NCBI GenBank assembly: GCA_034766995.1
Contig: CM068317.1
Location: 19,136,654-19,200,653 of the forward strand
DNA from: Acanthacorydalis orientalis
Lineage: Eukaryota > Arthropoda > Insecta > Megaloptera > Corydalidae
Reading direction: 5' to 3'
Length of the DNA stretch: 64,000 bases
Below the pieces are notes generated by a model that was not told the origin of the DNA, searched no databases, and saw nothing but the letters and a program-made list of their open reading frames with translations. Each line of letters begins with the position of its first letter. Positions within the stretch are counted from its first letter, which is position 1. Below are positions 11,842 to 22,856 of this stretch, in pieces. The translations under genes were made by a program, and so were the position numbers.

Positions 11842-12400
11842 TTAGGTTAGTATAATTGCGGTTTTTGCTTTCTGAATTCTAACCTTATTTTTTTTTTAAT
11901 GCAAGTGTTATTATATCGTGTTCATGTTAGTATCATTTTAAAGTGCATCTTTTGGTCTGTATTTTGTTAAAAACGATTTTGGTTTTATTATTAATTTTGC
12001 TTCAAATTGGCCTATTGAATTATAGATAGAAAAGAAGCAAATAAGAGCAAATTTTTTGTATAAGTTCAAAAAGGGTAGTAAAACAGCAGAAACTGCTCCT
12101 AAAGTAAACGATGCTTTTGATGTGAGTACTGTGAAGAACATATGGTGCAATGGTGGTTCCAAAAATTTCGTGCTGACAACGAGACCCTTGAAGATGAACA
12201 AGGTCGCGGGCGTTCTTCTTCAGTTCATATGACTAACTGAAGACGTTAGTTGAATCAGAACCACGCACAATTCGAGAGCTTGCACAAAAGTTATGCTTTA
12301 GTCATCAAGTTTTGGGACACTTAGAACAGATAGAAAATCAGTAAAGAAAAAATGTATTTGAATTTGGTCATAAATCGCAATTATTTTTCTATCAACCTAA
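11842..12400 (+). mobile_element. mariner deletion derivative, family A copy 1
   Basis: The tips TTAGGTTAGTATAATTGCGG and (reverse complement) TTAGGTTGATAGAAAAATAA are flanked by TA on both sides; length 559 bp. It encodes the mariner N-terminal region: EKKQIRANFLYKF, then K.AETA...NDAFDVST, the WFQ.FR..DE.LEDE block and the second helix-turn-helix (LAQKL). Coding similarity then stops and the sequence jumps to the 3' end (CATAAATCGCAATTATTTTT). The whole catalytic domain is missing. The junction lies at the same place as in the copies at 16.0 and 24.8 kb. Frameshifts are present. Confidence 0.85.
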
Positions 12401-12502
12401 TATAATAGATGAAAGAATTACTTTGAAGGGAATCATATTCAATAAAAATATATATTAAATAATCTGTTTTATCCAACTTAGAAGCATTTTTTTGACTTTG
12501 TG

Positions 12503-12505
<3 letters not shown>

Positions 12506-12547
<42 letters not shown>
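12506..12547. repeat. (TA)n microsatellite
   Basis: A pure TA tract. Confidence 0.9.
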
Positions 12548-12550
<3 letters not shown>

Positions 12551-12783
12551 GTATGCGTGAATGTTTACATCGACACAGTTTTTGTAGTAGAAAACCGGTA
12601 CCATCTAGTTCATTAAATCAGGTTATCAATATGACAGACAAGCATTGTGTCTCCGCGCTATTAATATTCTCTTTATTGTTGCCAATTTCTGTCATTTTCT
12701 CTACAAAAATGTTGGAAAAACGCCACAAACTTGACATTCAGCCAATATGGATTCCATCAACACATGTTCCTATAATTGATTGA
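12547..12783 (+). CDS. unidentified 78-codon open frame
   Basis: This frame is less AT-biased than its surroundings (in-frame ATG at 12553, stop TGA at 12781). It holds one hydrophobic stretch (VSALLIFSLLLPISVIFS, near the middle) that could be a membrane segment. It begins in the edge of a TA microsatellite. No family was recognised. It may be a chance frame or the remnant of an unknown repeat, and expression is not indicated. Confidence 0.12.
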
Positions 12784-13549
12784 TGTACTGAATACTTATC
12801 TGTAGTTTTTTTAAAATATTCTTAAATATCATTCTTGTTTACGTGGAAACACTGCTGTTATTCATTCAATGTTTGTATTGACATCGGAATTCGTATTGTT
12901 TTCCGATTCATAATAAGTTGTCTCATTAATTAAATTATAACTATATGTTTTTAAGAACTATAAAAAAATGATGAATACTTCTGTTTTATATCAGCGTCTT
13001 ACAAATAAAATTTTTCATTGTTTGTAATATTTGTTAATTTGCAATTTGTGCATAAAAAGTAAATTGAAACACATGTTCTTTAAGTTATGCTACTTTGGAT
13101 TGATATTCTAGGTATCTATTACGATTGGTTTCAATTTTATGTTATCTTTAATTATTTTAGTTAATTCACTTTTCTTTTAATTTGAAATTTTAATTTTGTG
13201 AGTTAAATTTCGTTCATAAAAAGATATCCAATTATGTACTAAAGACTTTAACTGAAAATTCTAAACCTATCACAGTAAAAAACAATCTGGTCTTAAATGA
13301 TATTAATTAAATGCAACTATAACACGGTATCGCTGCTAAAGAAAGGATAATATATAATTTCAAATGATTATGTACGGATGTTTTATATAAATATATACAT
13401 AAATACAATTGTACTTATATATCTATTGTATTGATTTTTTTTGTATTTTTCACTAGATTTTTTTTTCTAATACACATCCAGTTCTCGTTATTATTTTATT
13501 GCATAATTTTTTTTTGTTTTTAATTAGTCGTCTATTATTTCTTTTATTA

Positions 13550-13552
<3 letters not shown>
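12784..13552. other. AT-rich stretch, no gene seen
   Basis: Nothing recognisable. Confidence 0.5.

Positions 13553-13604
<52 letters not shown>
13553..13604. repeat. (TA)n microsatellite
   Basis: A pure TA tract. Confidence 0.9.
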
Positions 13605-13607
<3 letters not shown>

Positions 13608-13901
13608 ATAAGTTAGATATGTTTTTATTTCATAAAAAAAGTTTAACTCATTTATTGTCTAGTGTAATAAATATGGAAAATAAAACAAAAAAAATTAATA
13701 GACTAACTTATTGATAAATGAAGATCAAATTACTGATATGTGTTCGATGCATTTTTTTTCCGTTCATAGAGAACAAATTTTTGAGAAATGCATCTTTTAT
13801 TTTCTTTTTCGGAAAGTATCTATACATTTTAGTTCTTTTCATTGCGAAATACGAGTATATGACCATCGAAACTTATAAAACGATCAAACTTAATGTTTCT
13901 A

Positions 13902-14245
13902 TTAAGTTGGTACATAAGTAATGATCGTTTTTTTTTGATTTTAAATTTATTCAATAATAAAACAATACAACTACAAAGTAGACTCAAAGCATGTTTAAAC
14001 GATCATTCTGGATCATAATCACTGTGTACTTCAATAGTTGCTTCCCATTTGCTTGGCATACGATCGATACCATGGGTAAAATGTCACGTTTTTTCGATGC
14101 GAACCACGCTTTGACATCTGCAATAAATTCATCCAAATCTTCATAGACTTTGCTCGTCTGCCAATTTTTAAACGAGCGATTAGCATGGTAGTGCTTTGTT
14201 GGGAGAGTATGGCGGGCACTCGAGTAAGTCACACCCCTTGCCCTT
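13902..14245 (-). mobile_element. mariner 3' end fragment
   Basis: The tip TTAAGTTGGTACATAAGTAA (13902-13921, preceded by TA) is a typical mariner end. The minus strand then encodes the C-terminus of a mariner transposase in two frames: [14 protein letters not shown] (third catalytic block, Asp replaced, reading SPNKAL), SFKNWQTSKVYEDLDEFIADV, WFASKKR, and after a frameshift GIDRMPSKWEATIEV. The upstream part is missing and is replaced at about 14246 by a GC-rich repeat box. It belongs to a mariner type different from families A and B here. Confidence 0.75.
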
Positions 14246-14315
14246 GATGGATGGCACGACTCGACTTTCGACACGAGGGGCTCCGACAACTTTCGCACCT
14301 CTGACTCGCCTTGTT

Positions 14316-14316
<1 letters not shown>
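14246..14316 (+). repeat. GC-box of composite repeat, copy 1
   Basis: GAGGGGCTCCGACAAC ... GCACCTCTGACTCGCCTTG aligns with 38402-38460 (GGGGGCTCCGCCGACGCTC ... GGCACCTCCGACTCGCTTTG). Both are followed by a TA-rich tract and then by TTAGTATG units. Confidence 0.65.

Positions 14317-14362
<46 letters not shown>
14317..14362. repeat. (TA)n microsatellite
   Basis: A TA tract between the GC-box and the first TTAGTATG unit. Confidence 0.9.
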
Positions 14363-14365
<3 letters not shown>

Positions 14366-14405
14366 TATGTCTATATTAATTCTCACAAATGGATTGCAAC
14401 GTAGT

Positions 14406-14413
<8 letters not shown>
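14362..14413 (+). repeat. TTAGTATG unit 1
   Basis: TTAGTATGTCTATAT ... CACAAATGGATTGCAACG ... TAGTTGTTTTATA. It is one of five related units found in two places of the window. Confidence 0.8.

Positions 14414-14466
<53 letters not shown>
14413..14466. repeat. (TA)n microsatellite
   Basis: A TA tract separating TTAGTATG units 1 and 2. Confidence 0.9.
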
Positions 14467-14468
<2 letters not shown>

Positions 14469-14512
14469 AGTATGTCTATATAATCATTGTCGCAAATGAA
14501 GTGCAATGTAGT

Positions 14513-14520
<8 letters not shown>
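14467..14520 (+). repeat. TTAGTATG unit 2
   Basis: TTAGTATGTCTATATAATCA ... CGCAAATGAAGTGCAATG ... TAGTTGTTTTATA, about 85% like unit 1 by eye. Confidence 0.8.
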
Positions 14521-14549
<29 letters not shown>

Positions 14550-14552
<3 letters not shown>

Positions 14553-15011
14553 TCAAACCTGTTTTTGTGCGGTAGATAGGGACCGCATAAAAGAAAATGC
14601 ATAAAAAAAAAATCGCACAAAACTTCACGAGTAGCTATAAAATATAGTTTTCGGCACACAATTAAAAAAATAATTTTTTTATGCGGTGAATAGGGACCGC
14701 AGAAAAAAAGTCTCACGTTTAAAATAACTTAAAACCTTACGAAATAACTAGCAGTTCATCTGTGCAGCAGAGAACTTTATTATCCCATTGCGGTACAGGA
14801 CAGATATGCGCGCCCTTATACCTGACTTGAACGGTACCGCAACTTACTTAGAAACTAACATTCAAATTACACTGCGTTATTTTGCTAAAATTCAACAAAA
14901 ATAATAAATTTATTGAAATTTTCATTTACCGCACAAAAAAAAAATCGCATAAAAACAAGTGCACAAAAAAAAATCGCACAAAAAAACACCGCACAAAAAC
15001 AGGTTTGAGTG
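14550..15011. mobile_element. pogo/Tigger-type MITE with perfect 24-bp ends
   Basis: The two ends are exact inverted repeats of 24 bp beginning CACTCAAACCTGTTTTTG. TA lies on both sides (14548-14549, 15012-15013). Subterminal copies of TAGGGACCGCA and multiple TCGCACAAAA words repeat inside. It is 462 bp long with no transposase frame. Ends of the CAGT-AACCT type and TA duplication fit pogo/Tigger elements; this family call is inference. It is inserted in the (TA)n spacer between TTAGTATG units 2 and 3. The perfect ends suggest a fairly recent insertion. Confidence 0.85.
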
Positions 15012-15019
15012 TATAGGTG

Positions 15020-15070
15020 TTAGTATATATAATCATTCTTGTAAATAGATTGCAACGTATTCGTTTTATA
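15020..15070 (+). repeat. TTAGTATG unit 3
   Basis: TTAGTATATATAATCATTC ... TAAATAGATTGCAACGTA ... CGTTTTATA. It lies right of the MITE insertion and continues into the conserved tail. Confidence 0.75.
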
Positions 15071-15226
15071 AAGTCGCACATTTAACATTATAATTCTTTA
15101 AGAAAATTTTAAAATTTCATAAAATTTTGAATGTTAGCGTTAACATTAATTTAATACAAAATCTCTACACGTCTTTTTGTACATTTTTTAAAATTTTACG
15201 GAATATTTTTTTTATATATAGATAGA
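15071..15226 (+). repeat. conserved tail of composite repeat, copy 1
   Basis: Shared words with 39990-40144 in the same order: GTCGCACATTT/GGCACATTT, AATTTAATACAAAATCTCTA/AATTTAATATATAATCTCTA, GTACATTTTTTAAAA/GTCCATTTTTTCAAAA, and the closing TTTTTTTATATATAGATAG. Confidence 0.65.
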
Positions 15227-16039
15227 TATGTGTAAGTAGTTTTTTTTCAATTCGAATACATTTTCATATCACATATATTATGACTGATTTTTGGTTTTTA
15301 ATATGACTTTTTAATGATTTAAATAATGCGGAAATCATGTGAAATATTCAACACGGAAATGAAGAAACTAATTTAACAAGCTGATCATAAGGAAATTGTA
15401 CGGTCAAGGTTGTTTTATAGAACACGTACACTAAGGGCATTATAATCACAGTAATCATGAAGGTGGAAAATTTTCCGTGTCGCATGGTAATCGTGTTGCA
15501 CGATAAAAATACGTATTTTAATAATTTCAATATGAATTTTATTATGTCATACGCAATAAAAGTTACAAAAGAAACGTCAAGGTGAAATATGATTAAATAA
15601 TAGAACACACACATTTAAATAAATGTGTCTAGAGTGCGCTAAAAAGTAATATAAAGAAGGGAATTAAAATGATAAATTTTATATTAAGATCTATCACATT
15701 TTGAATAATCAAAATAATTTATGTCTTGTATTTGAATATATCAGTTCTAATTTAAAATAAAAAAAAAAACAGTAAGTTTATAATATTCACTGAATTAATT
15801 AATTTATTTGGCGACAAACTTTGTTTGATTTTCTTGCAACAATTGTCAGTTTAATTTTTAACGAGAAAATATTAACTATTTTTAAGGAAGATTAATTTGA
15901 TTATTCATGTGTACAAAGTGATGGAAAAGTATTTTCGCAATAAGTATTTAAGTATTTCAATTTCTTTAATTAATACTTCTTAAATATTTTACATTACGAC
16001 AGTTCTGTGTTAATTCGTAAGAGTGCTAGTGTTAGTTTA
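15227..16039. other. AT-rich stretch, unidentified hydrophobic ORF
   Basis: An 88-codon minus-strand open frame (15614-15348) is rich in Phe, Ile, Leu and Val. No motif was recognised, and AT-driven hydrophobicity explains it. Confidence 0.4.
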
Positions 16040-16638
16040 TTAGGTTGGTAGAAAAATAATTGCGGTTTATGGCCTTCAAATTCATATACATTTTTTTAAT
16101 TTGTGGTCCAGATCTGTTGGATGTCTCACGCTTAACTTTTGTGCTTGCTCTCTAATTGTGCGTGGTTCGAATTCAATTAAGGCATTCAGTTGGTCGTTAT
16201 GAACCGATTTCTTCATCTTCAATGCTCTCGTCCCTAGCACGAAATTTTGCCACCATTGCATTGTATGTTGCCTAACAGTACTCACACCAAAAAAATCGTT
16301 TAATTTTCGAGCAGTTTCTGCTGCTTTATCACCCGATTTAAACTCATGCAGAAAAATGCTCTTATTTCTGTATTTTGGTAACATTTGTTTTATCATTAAT
16401 TTTGCTTCAAAATGGGGTATTGAATTAAAGATAGAAAAGAAGAAATTTCCATCTTTAATTCAATAACCTAATTTGAAGCAAAATTAATAATAAAACCAAA
16501 GCCGATGTTACCAAAATACACATCGAAAAATTCACTTTAAGATGATATTTATATGATGAACTCGATGAAATGAAATTAGAAAAAGTTAACGTTAGGATTT
16601 AGAAAATGAAAAGTGCAATTATTTTCCTACCAACTTAA
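16040..16638 (-). mobile_element. mariner deletion derivative, family A copy 2
   Basis: The ends TTAGGTTGGTAGAAAAATAA and TTAAGTTGGTAGGAAAATAA lie in TA context; length 599 bp. On the minus strand an almost open frame (16396-16082) carries the N-terminal domain: FLHEFKSGDKAAETARKLND, FGVSTVRQHTMQWW, one frameshift after NF, then VHNDQLNALIEFEPRTIREQ and LSVRHPTDLDHKLK. It then jumps straight to the 3' end (CATAAACCGCAATTATTTTT). The catalytic domain is absent. It contains a local inverted duplication (about 16382-16498). Confidence 0.85.
16382..16498. repeat. local inverted duplication inside family A copy 2
   Basis: ATTAATTTTGCTTCAAAATG...GTATTGAATTAAAGATAG is followed about 25 bp later by its inverted copy (CATCTTTAATTCAATAACC...TTTGAAGCAAAATTAAT). 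It is not present in the other copies. Confidence 0.75.
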
Positions 16639-16993
16639 TACATTTATCAGCCTAGAGATAGCATGCATTAAATTCATAACTGTTGAAAGGAAGAATAATT
16701 TGAAATCTGTATTTGAAAATGACTATAGGTAGGATGGAATTGATGAAGTAAGAATTCAAGTAAAGCTTTCTGAACGTAATGTCTTATTGCCATATAATGA
16801 TTTTTTTACATAAATTTCTTTACATACCGTTACATTAACTTCAGGTACGTCACTGCCTGCGCATGCTTAGAACTTACGGTAACATAATTTTACCATTCTA
16901 TGTCATTTGATTTGAACTTTATTCTATATTTATTTTATGATTTGAAGTTATGATAAACAATAGAAGTGACGTTTACAATTTTGTCTATTATCC

Positions 16994-16995
<2 letters not shown>
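16639..16995. other. AT-rich spacer, no gene seen
   Basis: Nothing recognisable. Confidence 0.5.

Positions 16996-17048
<53 letters not shown>
16996..17048. repeat. (TA)n microsatellite
   Basis: A pure TA tract. Confidence 0.9.
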
Positions 17049-17051
<3 letters not shown>

Positions 17052-17406
17052 GAACATAGTGACAGCGGGTTCGAATGAATTTTTATTTTATATATGTTAT
17101 TTATTATATTTGCGACAGTTTACCTGTTTATTATCTTTTTCTATATCAATCCCAATAATATGATCATAAATGAAGTCAGAAAAGAACACATGCATTGAAT
17201 AACAAATAAATGTAAATTTTAAATAAAACCTATAATTATCTAGAAACGATATAAACAACGATAGAAATCATTTTATTTAACATATAATCATACTTGGGAT
17301 TTTATTGAGCTCATAATCAGTGTTATATTAAAATAATAATAATACACATAGACATAGAAACACATGTTTATATTTTGAAATACGAAGGACAACTAATAAT
17401 CTAATA
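17049..17406. other. AT-rich spacer, no gene seen
   Basis: Nothing recognisable. Confidence 0.5.
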
Positions 17407-17437
17407 CATATATATATATATATACATACATACACAA

Positions 17438-17480
<43 letters not shown>
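17407..17480. repeat. (TA)n with TACA interruptions
   Basis: Two TA tracts joined by a CATACATACACAAATACATA segment. Confidence 0.85.
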
Positions 17481-17484
<4 letters not shown>

Positions 17485-17680
17485 AATAAATGTATATTAG
17501 GTTTATTGTCAATTAGATAAAGAGAAAAGTTTTTAAAAAAGATCAAATTATCTTTTTAGTAGTAGCTTTGACAGTTGCTCGTGAGTATTTAAATCGAAAT
17601 ATGTATCACAATAAATGTGAACATTTGCTCCTAATAACTGGAGTTACGAACTGGTGGTTATATATATATATATATATATA

Positions 17681-18467
17681 TGTGGGTCGTTTGATAAGTA
17701 TGGTAAAAAGCAAATTAAACACAGTTTTTTTGGAAAAATCCATTTTATTTCTCAACATAGTCTCGTCGAGGGCTATACACTTGATTCAGTCTGCAAAACA
17801 CGCATTGACGGCGGCGACGACATCCTCATTCGAGCAGAATTTGTTTCCATCGAGCTAAATTTTCAAATTTGAGAAGAGGAATAAGTCGAACGGGCCTAAG
17901 TCCGGAGAATAGAGTAGATAAGGAATCAATTTTAAGCCTAATTTGTGTAATTTTACCATTGCGACGGTCGATTTGTGGGACGGGGGAGTGACCTGGTGAA
18001 AAAGTACTTTTTTTGTGCGCAAATATGAACCGTTTTTGTTTCAATTGTTCTTTCAAACGGTCTAATAATGTTCCAAATATGCTTATATTATCGTTTTTCA
18101 CTTCGTTAAGTAGTCGATTAGAATGATTTATCGGGAATCCCAAAAAATAGTTGCCATCACCTTTGTAGCTGATAAAACGGTTTTCATATTCTTCGGTGCA
18201 CTTTTACCAGTCGTTTTTCAGTGCTATGGTATAGAAGTGTGATCCATGTTTCATCCACGGTGACGAATTGATGCAAAAATGCCTACTCGTTTTTTCTATT
18301 TTTGCGGAAACTGCTAACATGCTCCCTTCAAACATGTGTAGAATGTGAACAACGCGTCGCTTCTGGCTGAAATTTCGCCAATGCTAGTTTGAAAAGTCAC
18401 ACTTGGTAGCCGTGACGTTACTAAATGAATGGTAGCGCCACATCATAAAAATTTATCAAACGACTCA
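17681..18467 (-). mobile_element. mariner deletion derivative, family B copy 1
   Basis: The tips TGTGGGTCGTTTGATAAGTA and (reverse complement) TGAGTCGTTTGATAAATTTT are flanked by TA tracts on both sides; length 787 bp. The minus strand encodes the catalytic half of an irritans-type mariner in broken frames: the TWITL...first-Asp block near 18250, LLDRLKEQLKQKR (about 18060), a HQ-SPSHKSTVAMVK-like second block, and YSPDLGPFDLF for the third. The helix-turn-helix region is missing: the 5' untranslated part joins almost directly to the segment just before the first catalytic Asp. The same join is seen at 22.9 and 44.0 kb. Confidence 0.85.
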
Positions 18468-18475
18468 TATGTGTA

Positions 18476-18476
18476 C

Positions 18477-18507
<31 letters not shown>

Positions 18508-18508
18508 A
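18476..18508. repeat. (TA)n microsatellite
   Basis: The right flank of family B copy 1. Confidence 0.9.
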
Positions 18509-19112
18509 TTAAGTCATGCATGCATATGTATTTGTTGTTTGTTAAGTACATATTTATTACAAGAATGTTATTGAGTAAAACCTAATGATAACTTTTGCAA
18601 ATATTTTGCCACGTTTATTATTTATTATGTTAAGAATTATTTTTAGCACAGAAAAGTTCTCGAAATAACTTACATTTACCTATAAATAAATCAAATTCTT
18701 GACGAGCAGTTATATGGTAAGATTTTTATTCAGTATGTGTTTATTCTTATTAGAGTATTAGTGAAAATTGTAATGTAAACATGTATTTTAAGAACATTAA
18801 GAAAATGTAATATTGAATGAAAAACAATTATATATTTAGATACGAATTGTATTATTATATTCTTTATTACATTTGAATTCTGAACTTTTTAAAAGGGCAT
18901 CAGTCACTATTTTGTTTGTTTTGAAGTTTTAAATTTCTGAAAATTACATTTGTTACCATTTGTATGTATTAAAAAGGATCAGTCGTTGTGATAGAAGAGT
19001 AACGTATATGTGTATGTGTGTGTTTTTTTTTTATATAGAAAACGGGAATAAATTCAGAATGAAAGAAAATGTAATTCGTTCCAGAATGTTTCTCCTCGTT
19101 TGAAAATTGAAA

Positions 19113-19115
<3 letters not shown>
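18509..19115. other. AT-rich stretch, no gene seen
   Basis: Nothing recognisable apart from a short GT run near 19010. Confidence 0.5.
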
Positions 19116-19160
<45 letters not shown>

Positions 19161-19163
19161 TAT
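19116..19163. repeat. (TA)n microsatellite
   Basis: The left flank of the 19.2-kb mariner. Confidence 0.9.
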
Positions 19164-19164
19164 A

Positions 19165-20067
19165 CGAGGGATGGCAATTGTATAACAAGAATTTCTTTAA
19201 AAATTCTTTATTAAACAAAAATATATGAATCTAAGTTGTCATACCTTCATAATAGACTCCCCAGAGCATAACGGACTTGCGCCAGTGCTTCTTCCATTTC
19301 TGGAAATAACCGCAAAAATCATCGGGAGTGAACACCTTTAAAATCTATGCTGCGTGCTTTTATATGCCTTGAATGAAACCAAAACGCAAACCTTTCATTG
19401 TCGTCTTCATCCGAGGAGATAAAAAAGTGACAGAATGCTAAATTCGGACTGTAAATGGGATGGGGTATTACCGGAATTTGTTTTTTGATTAAAAACTCTT
19501 GTACAGCTAATGACGAGTGATCAGGCACGTTATCGTGATGCAAAATCCATTCTTCAAATTCAGACGAACTTTAACATTCTCTGTCTCAAACGCTCCAGTA
19601 CAGTCAAGTAAAATACTGTGTTGACTGTTTGGTTCGGTGAAACGAACTCTTTGTGGACCACCTCTTGTATATCGAAGAAACAAATTAACATTGTGTAGAT
19701 TTGTGATCTTGACATTTGCTTTTTTCGGACGTTCTCCACCCTCTTCTACCCATTGCTCCGTCGACGGTTATCAGGATCATATTGGAACACCTATGTTATA
19801 ATTCTGTTTCATGACTGTTTTTCGCTCGATTTCACCAAAAATTGAATGGTCATTCTTTGTTTAAATTTTTCATCATACATTTTCACGACGTAACAAATTT
19901 TACAACAATTTTCAAAACTTTAGTGACGATCGAAAACTTAATCTTACGCTTTGAAACTTTTGAGGCATATGCAACAACTGCAGATTATTTCCACTAGATA
20001 GTAGCAAAAACGTCAGCGTTGCTCGTTAGTGCATAAGAAAGAAATTTTAGTTATTAAATTGACACAC

Positions 20068-20071
<4 letters not shown>
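19165..20071 (-). mobile_element. mariner, internally deleted
   Basis: The tips CGAGGGATGGCAATTGTATA and (reverse complement) TGAGGTGTGTCAATTTAATA are flanked by TA and (TA)n on both sides; length 907 bp against the usual 1.2-1.3 kb. The minus strand (19543 down) encodes MHHDNVPDHSSLAVQEFL, the second catalytic block, then HPIYSPNLAFCHFF, where the third catalytic Asp is replaced by His. The upstream part has the VNKQ/FFDI-type hydrophobic core in broken frames. It is inactive. The subtype differs from families A and B, judged by tips and protein. Confidence 0.8.

Positions 20072-20099
<28 letters not shown>
20072..20099. repeat. (TA)n microsatellite
   Basis: The right flank of the 19.2-kb mariner. 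Confidence 0.9.
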
Positions 20100-20103
<4 letters not shown>

Positions 20104-20307
20104 TCTTGTCTGTAGTTTTCTACTTATGATTCGTTTTACCGAAAAAGGATAAATAAATTAACTTTATATTATATATTCCTCATGATTGATATCCGCTAAA
20201 TAATTTAAAAAGACAACGTATTATTGCAAACTGTATAAAAATGATTGTAAATACCAAAGTTCAGAATTATCTATGCCAAAAACAGTATTATTATTTTAAT
20301 TGTTTGT

Positions 20308-20337
20308 GTATATATATATATATATATATTCAGAATA

Positions 20338-20370
<33 letters not shown>
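20308..20370. repeat. two (TA)n tracts
   Basis: TA tracts separated by TTCAGAATAAG. Confidence 0.85.
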
Positions 20371-20373
<3 letters not shown>

Positions 20374-21194
20374 TATATATTGATTTAGCGATGCAATACA
20401 GGCAAAAAAAAATTAACGAATGACCTACAATTACCTTAAGAAAACACATTAGCCTAAATTAGTCGTAGAATATAAAAACTCTTGTAATTCAAACGATAAG
20501 GAAGGCTCATGCCCGGTTTTGAAAATTTCCGGGCATCAACACAGTAAAAAACAAAAAACACATTGCATTTACCAACACCGACATCCGCACGCAGGTAGAA
20601 GCGATTCAACGCCAAGGGGAGTTATCGTACTCTAACATACTAAAATACACACATTTGTATTCAGTACATCTGTAAATGACTTGCATACCCATAAATTCTT
20701 TCTTCTTTTCTTTCTTTCTATTTTCTTTTAACGACAAGGACACCCAAGATAATTTATTTTGCTTAAAAAATGACATTTCATTAAAAAATGCTAGTCGTGA
20801 AATATCATTTCGAACTGGATCAGTATATTGATTTAAATAACATCTTCGTTGGGCATTCTGTAAATTGTCCAGTTCTTGTACTATTTAATTTTTCGCTGTG
20901 AAGTCTTACTTTAAAAATATATACTAAGTTTTTGAAATATTTTGTTATACTAAGCATAAAATTTCTCATGTAAAGTATTTTGTACATGCTTGGAAACGTG
21001 GGAGAACTTTATGGAGTATTATAAAATTACATCGTATCTGAAATCAAAACAGATATATTAAAAATTACTAACCGAAAACAAAATTGAAAGAATGCCATTT
21101 TTTATAAAAAAAATCTCTACATCATAATCATGTGGGAGTAATGATATACGCCTAGTATGTTCTTCGTCGTTCGTTTCGCGTACCGTATATTCTA
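20371..21194. other. spacer with a GC-richer patch and a hairpin
   Basis: ATGCCCGG (20509-20516) and CCGGGCAT (20529-20536) form a short perfect hairpin. The next 100 bp (20560-20640) are GC-richer (CACCGACATCCGCACGCAGG). It may be a retroelement scrap. No coding match was recognised. Confidence 0.35.
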
Positions 21195-22487
21195 TCTTGA
21201 TCAAAAAGTTTCAGGAATGTGAAATAAATACAAAATATTTGATTATTCATTAACATTTATTTTGTCGCTTTCAAAGTATTCTCCATCGCTTGCAATAGTC
21301 TTATACCAATGCTTCAAGTAATCTTAGATAAATCGTTCGTATTCGTTGACGGTATGCTCTTCAGCTCATCATGTGAATTTTTTTAATGGCTTCAACAGAT
21401 TTAAAACGACGATTTTGCAGTGGCAATTTGAGTTTGGGGAATAGGAAAAAGTCACACGGAGCGTGGCAAATAAAGTGCTTGCGGGATTGCTGTTGGTTGA
21501 GTTTTTTTGCCAAAAAATCGCAAACAGGCATTAAAGTGTGAGATAGCACATTATCCTGATGTAAAATTCATGAGTTGTTTGTCCACAATTTCAGTTAATG
21601 TTTGTAGATCACTTCACTCGATCGGATTGTAACACCTAAGTAATATTATTGTTATTTGACCCTTTGAAAGAAATTCATTGTGGATCATACCATGCTAATC
21701 GAAGAAAACAGTCAAGAGAACCTTGATCTCTGATCGACTTTGGCGCTTTTTTTCAGTCTTGGTTTGCCTTTACTACGCCATTCGGAAGATTGAAGTTTTG
21801 TTTAGACATCAAATTAATACATACAAGTTTCGTCTTTAATTATGATGCGTTACATAAATGTGCAATCCTTAGATGCTGTACATATCATCACGACGACAAA
21901 TTTTTTGCGTTTTTGCTTGAACTTTAAAGTTCTTGACACAAGTGTCGCTGCGATATCTTTCAAGTGAAAACTATTTGTTAAAATTCTTTAGCAAGATCCA
22001 TACGCTGACATTATAAGCAATCTCTCACATAGTCAGTCGACGATCGTTTAGGATCAAATCCTTCACTTTTTGAACATGTTCTTTATCGGTTTGTGTTGAC
22101 GGCCGTCCCGAACGAGGGTCATCTTCCACCGACTCTCGAACCTACTTAAATAAAACGCACTATTGGTATACTTGCGTTTTCGGATAAAAATTCATCTTCA
22201 AATACTTTTTCCAACATTTTGAAGATGTCAGCACAAGAAATTTCGTTTCTGATCAGAAAATTTAATATAAACTCGTTGCTCGATAAATTTAGAAATAGTA
22301 AATTTCGTTGAATACACCAAATACTATTTTATAAAAATATCAGCTATTCACAATTTTTTTAAGAAATCGCAGTCATTTTTGGTATATATTATAGTGGAAC
22401 GATTACCAACAATATCACTTCAAATTATTTAACTTTGGGTTGAGCTGTTCTTTTAAAATAAAAATTCCCGAAACTTTTTGAATAGGG
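21195..22487 (-). mobile_element. mariner element, full length, decayed
   Basis: The tips are TCTTGATCAAAAAGTTTCAG and (reverse complement) CCCTATTCAAAAAGTTTCGG, each next to TA; length 1293 bp, the expected full size. The minus strand at 21549-21361 encodes a diverged C-terminal block: CHAPCDFFLFPKLKLPLQNR (third catalytic Asp kept in the CDFF motif) and FKSVEAIKK. Elsewhere frames are broken. The FPKLK and SVEAIK words are typical of one mariner branch, but I do not assign the subfamily. Unlike most mariners here, it is not set in a TA microsatellite. Confidence 0.8.
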
Positions 22488-22751
22488 TAGTACTATATTG
22501 TGTTTTTTTTCTCTTTTTATCAGTTATAGAATCCGCCTACGTGAATGTATTACATTTTAATTATTAAATGAGATACTTTAAAACATGTTCATTTCGTTCA
22601 AATTTTTGTAGCGTTCTTAATGTATATTAAATTAAAATTTGTTTTTATTAAATATTTTCTTATACAGTGGGGTGGAAAAAATAGACGCGAAGAAAAATGC
22701 AGGTAAAATTAAAAAACTTACGCATCGTATTTCATATTTTTTAAACATAAA

Positions 22752-22756
<5 letters not shown>
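22488..22756. other. AT-rich spacer
   Basis: No feature recognised. Confidence 0.5.
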
Positions 22757-22847
<91 letters not shown>

Positions 22848-22848
22848 G
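22757..22848. repeat. (TA)n-(GT)n compound microsatellite
   Basis: About 64 bp of TA followed by about 26 bp of GT, adjoining family B copy 2. Confidence 0.9.
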
Positions 22849-22856
22849 TTTGCGTA

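Noticed and set aside
15348..15614. 88-codon hydrophobic minus-strand frame, possible chemoreceptor-like membrane protein
   Set aside because: The hydrophobicity follows from AT-rich codons. No family motif or splice structure was recognised.
20509..20536. ATGCCCGG/CCGGGCAT hairpin as a terminator or RNA gene
   Set aside because: Only an 8-bp stem with no associated transcript features. Bacterial-style terminators are not expected in this genome.
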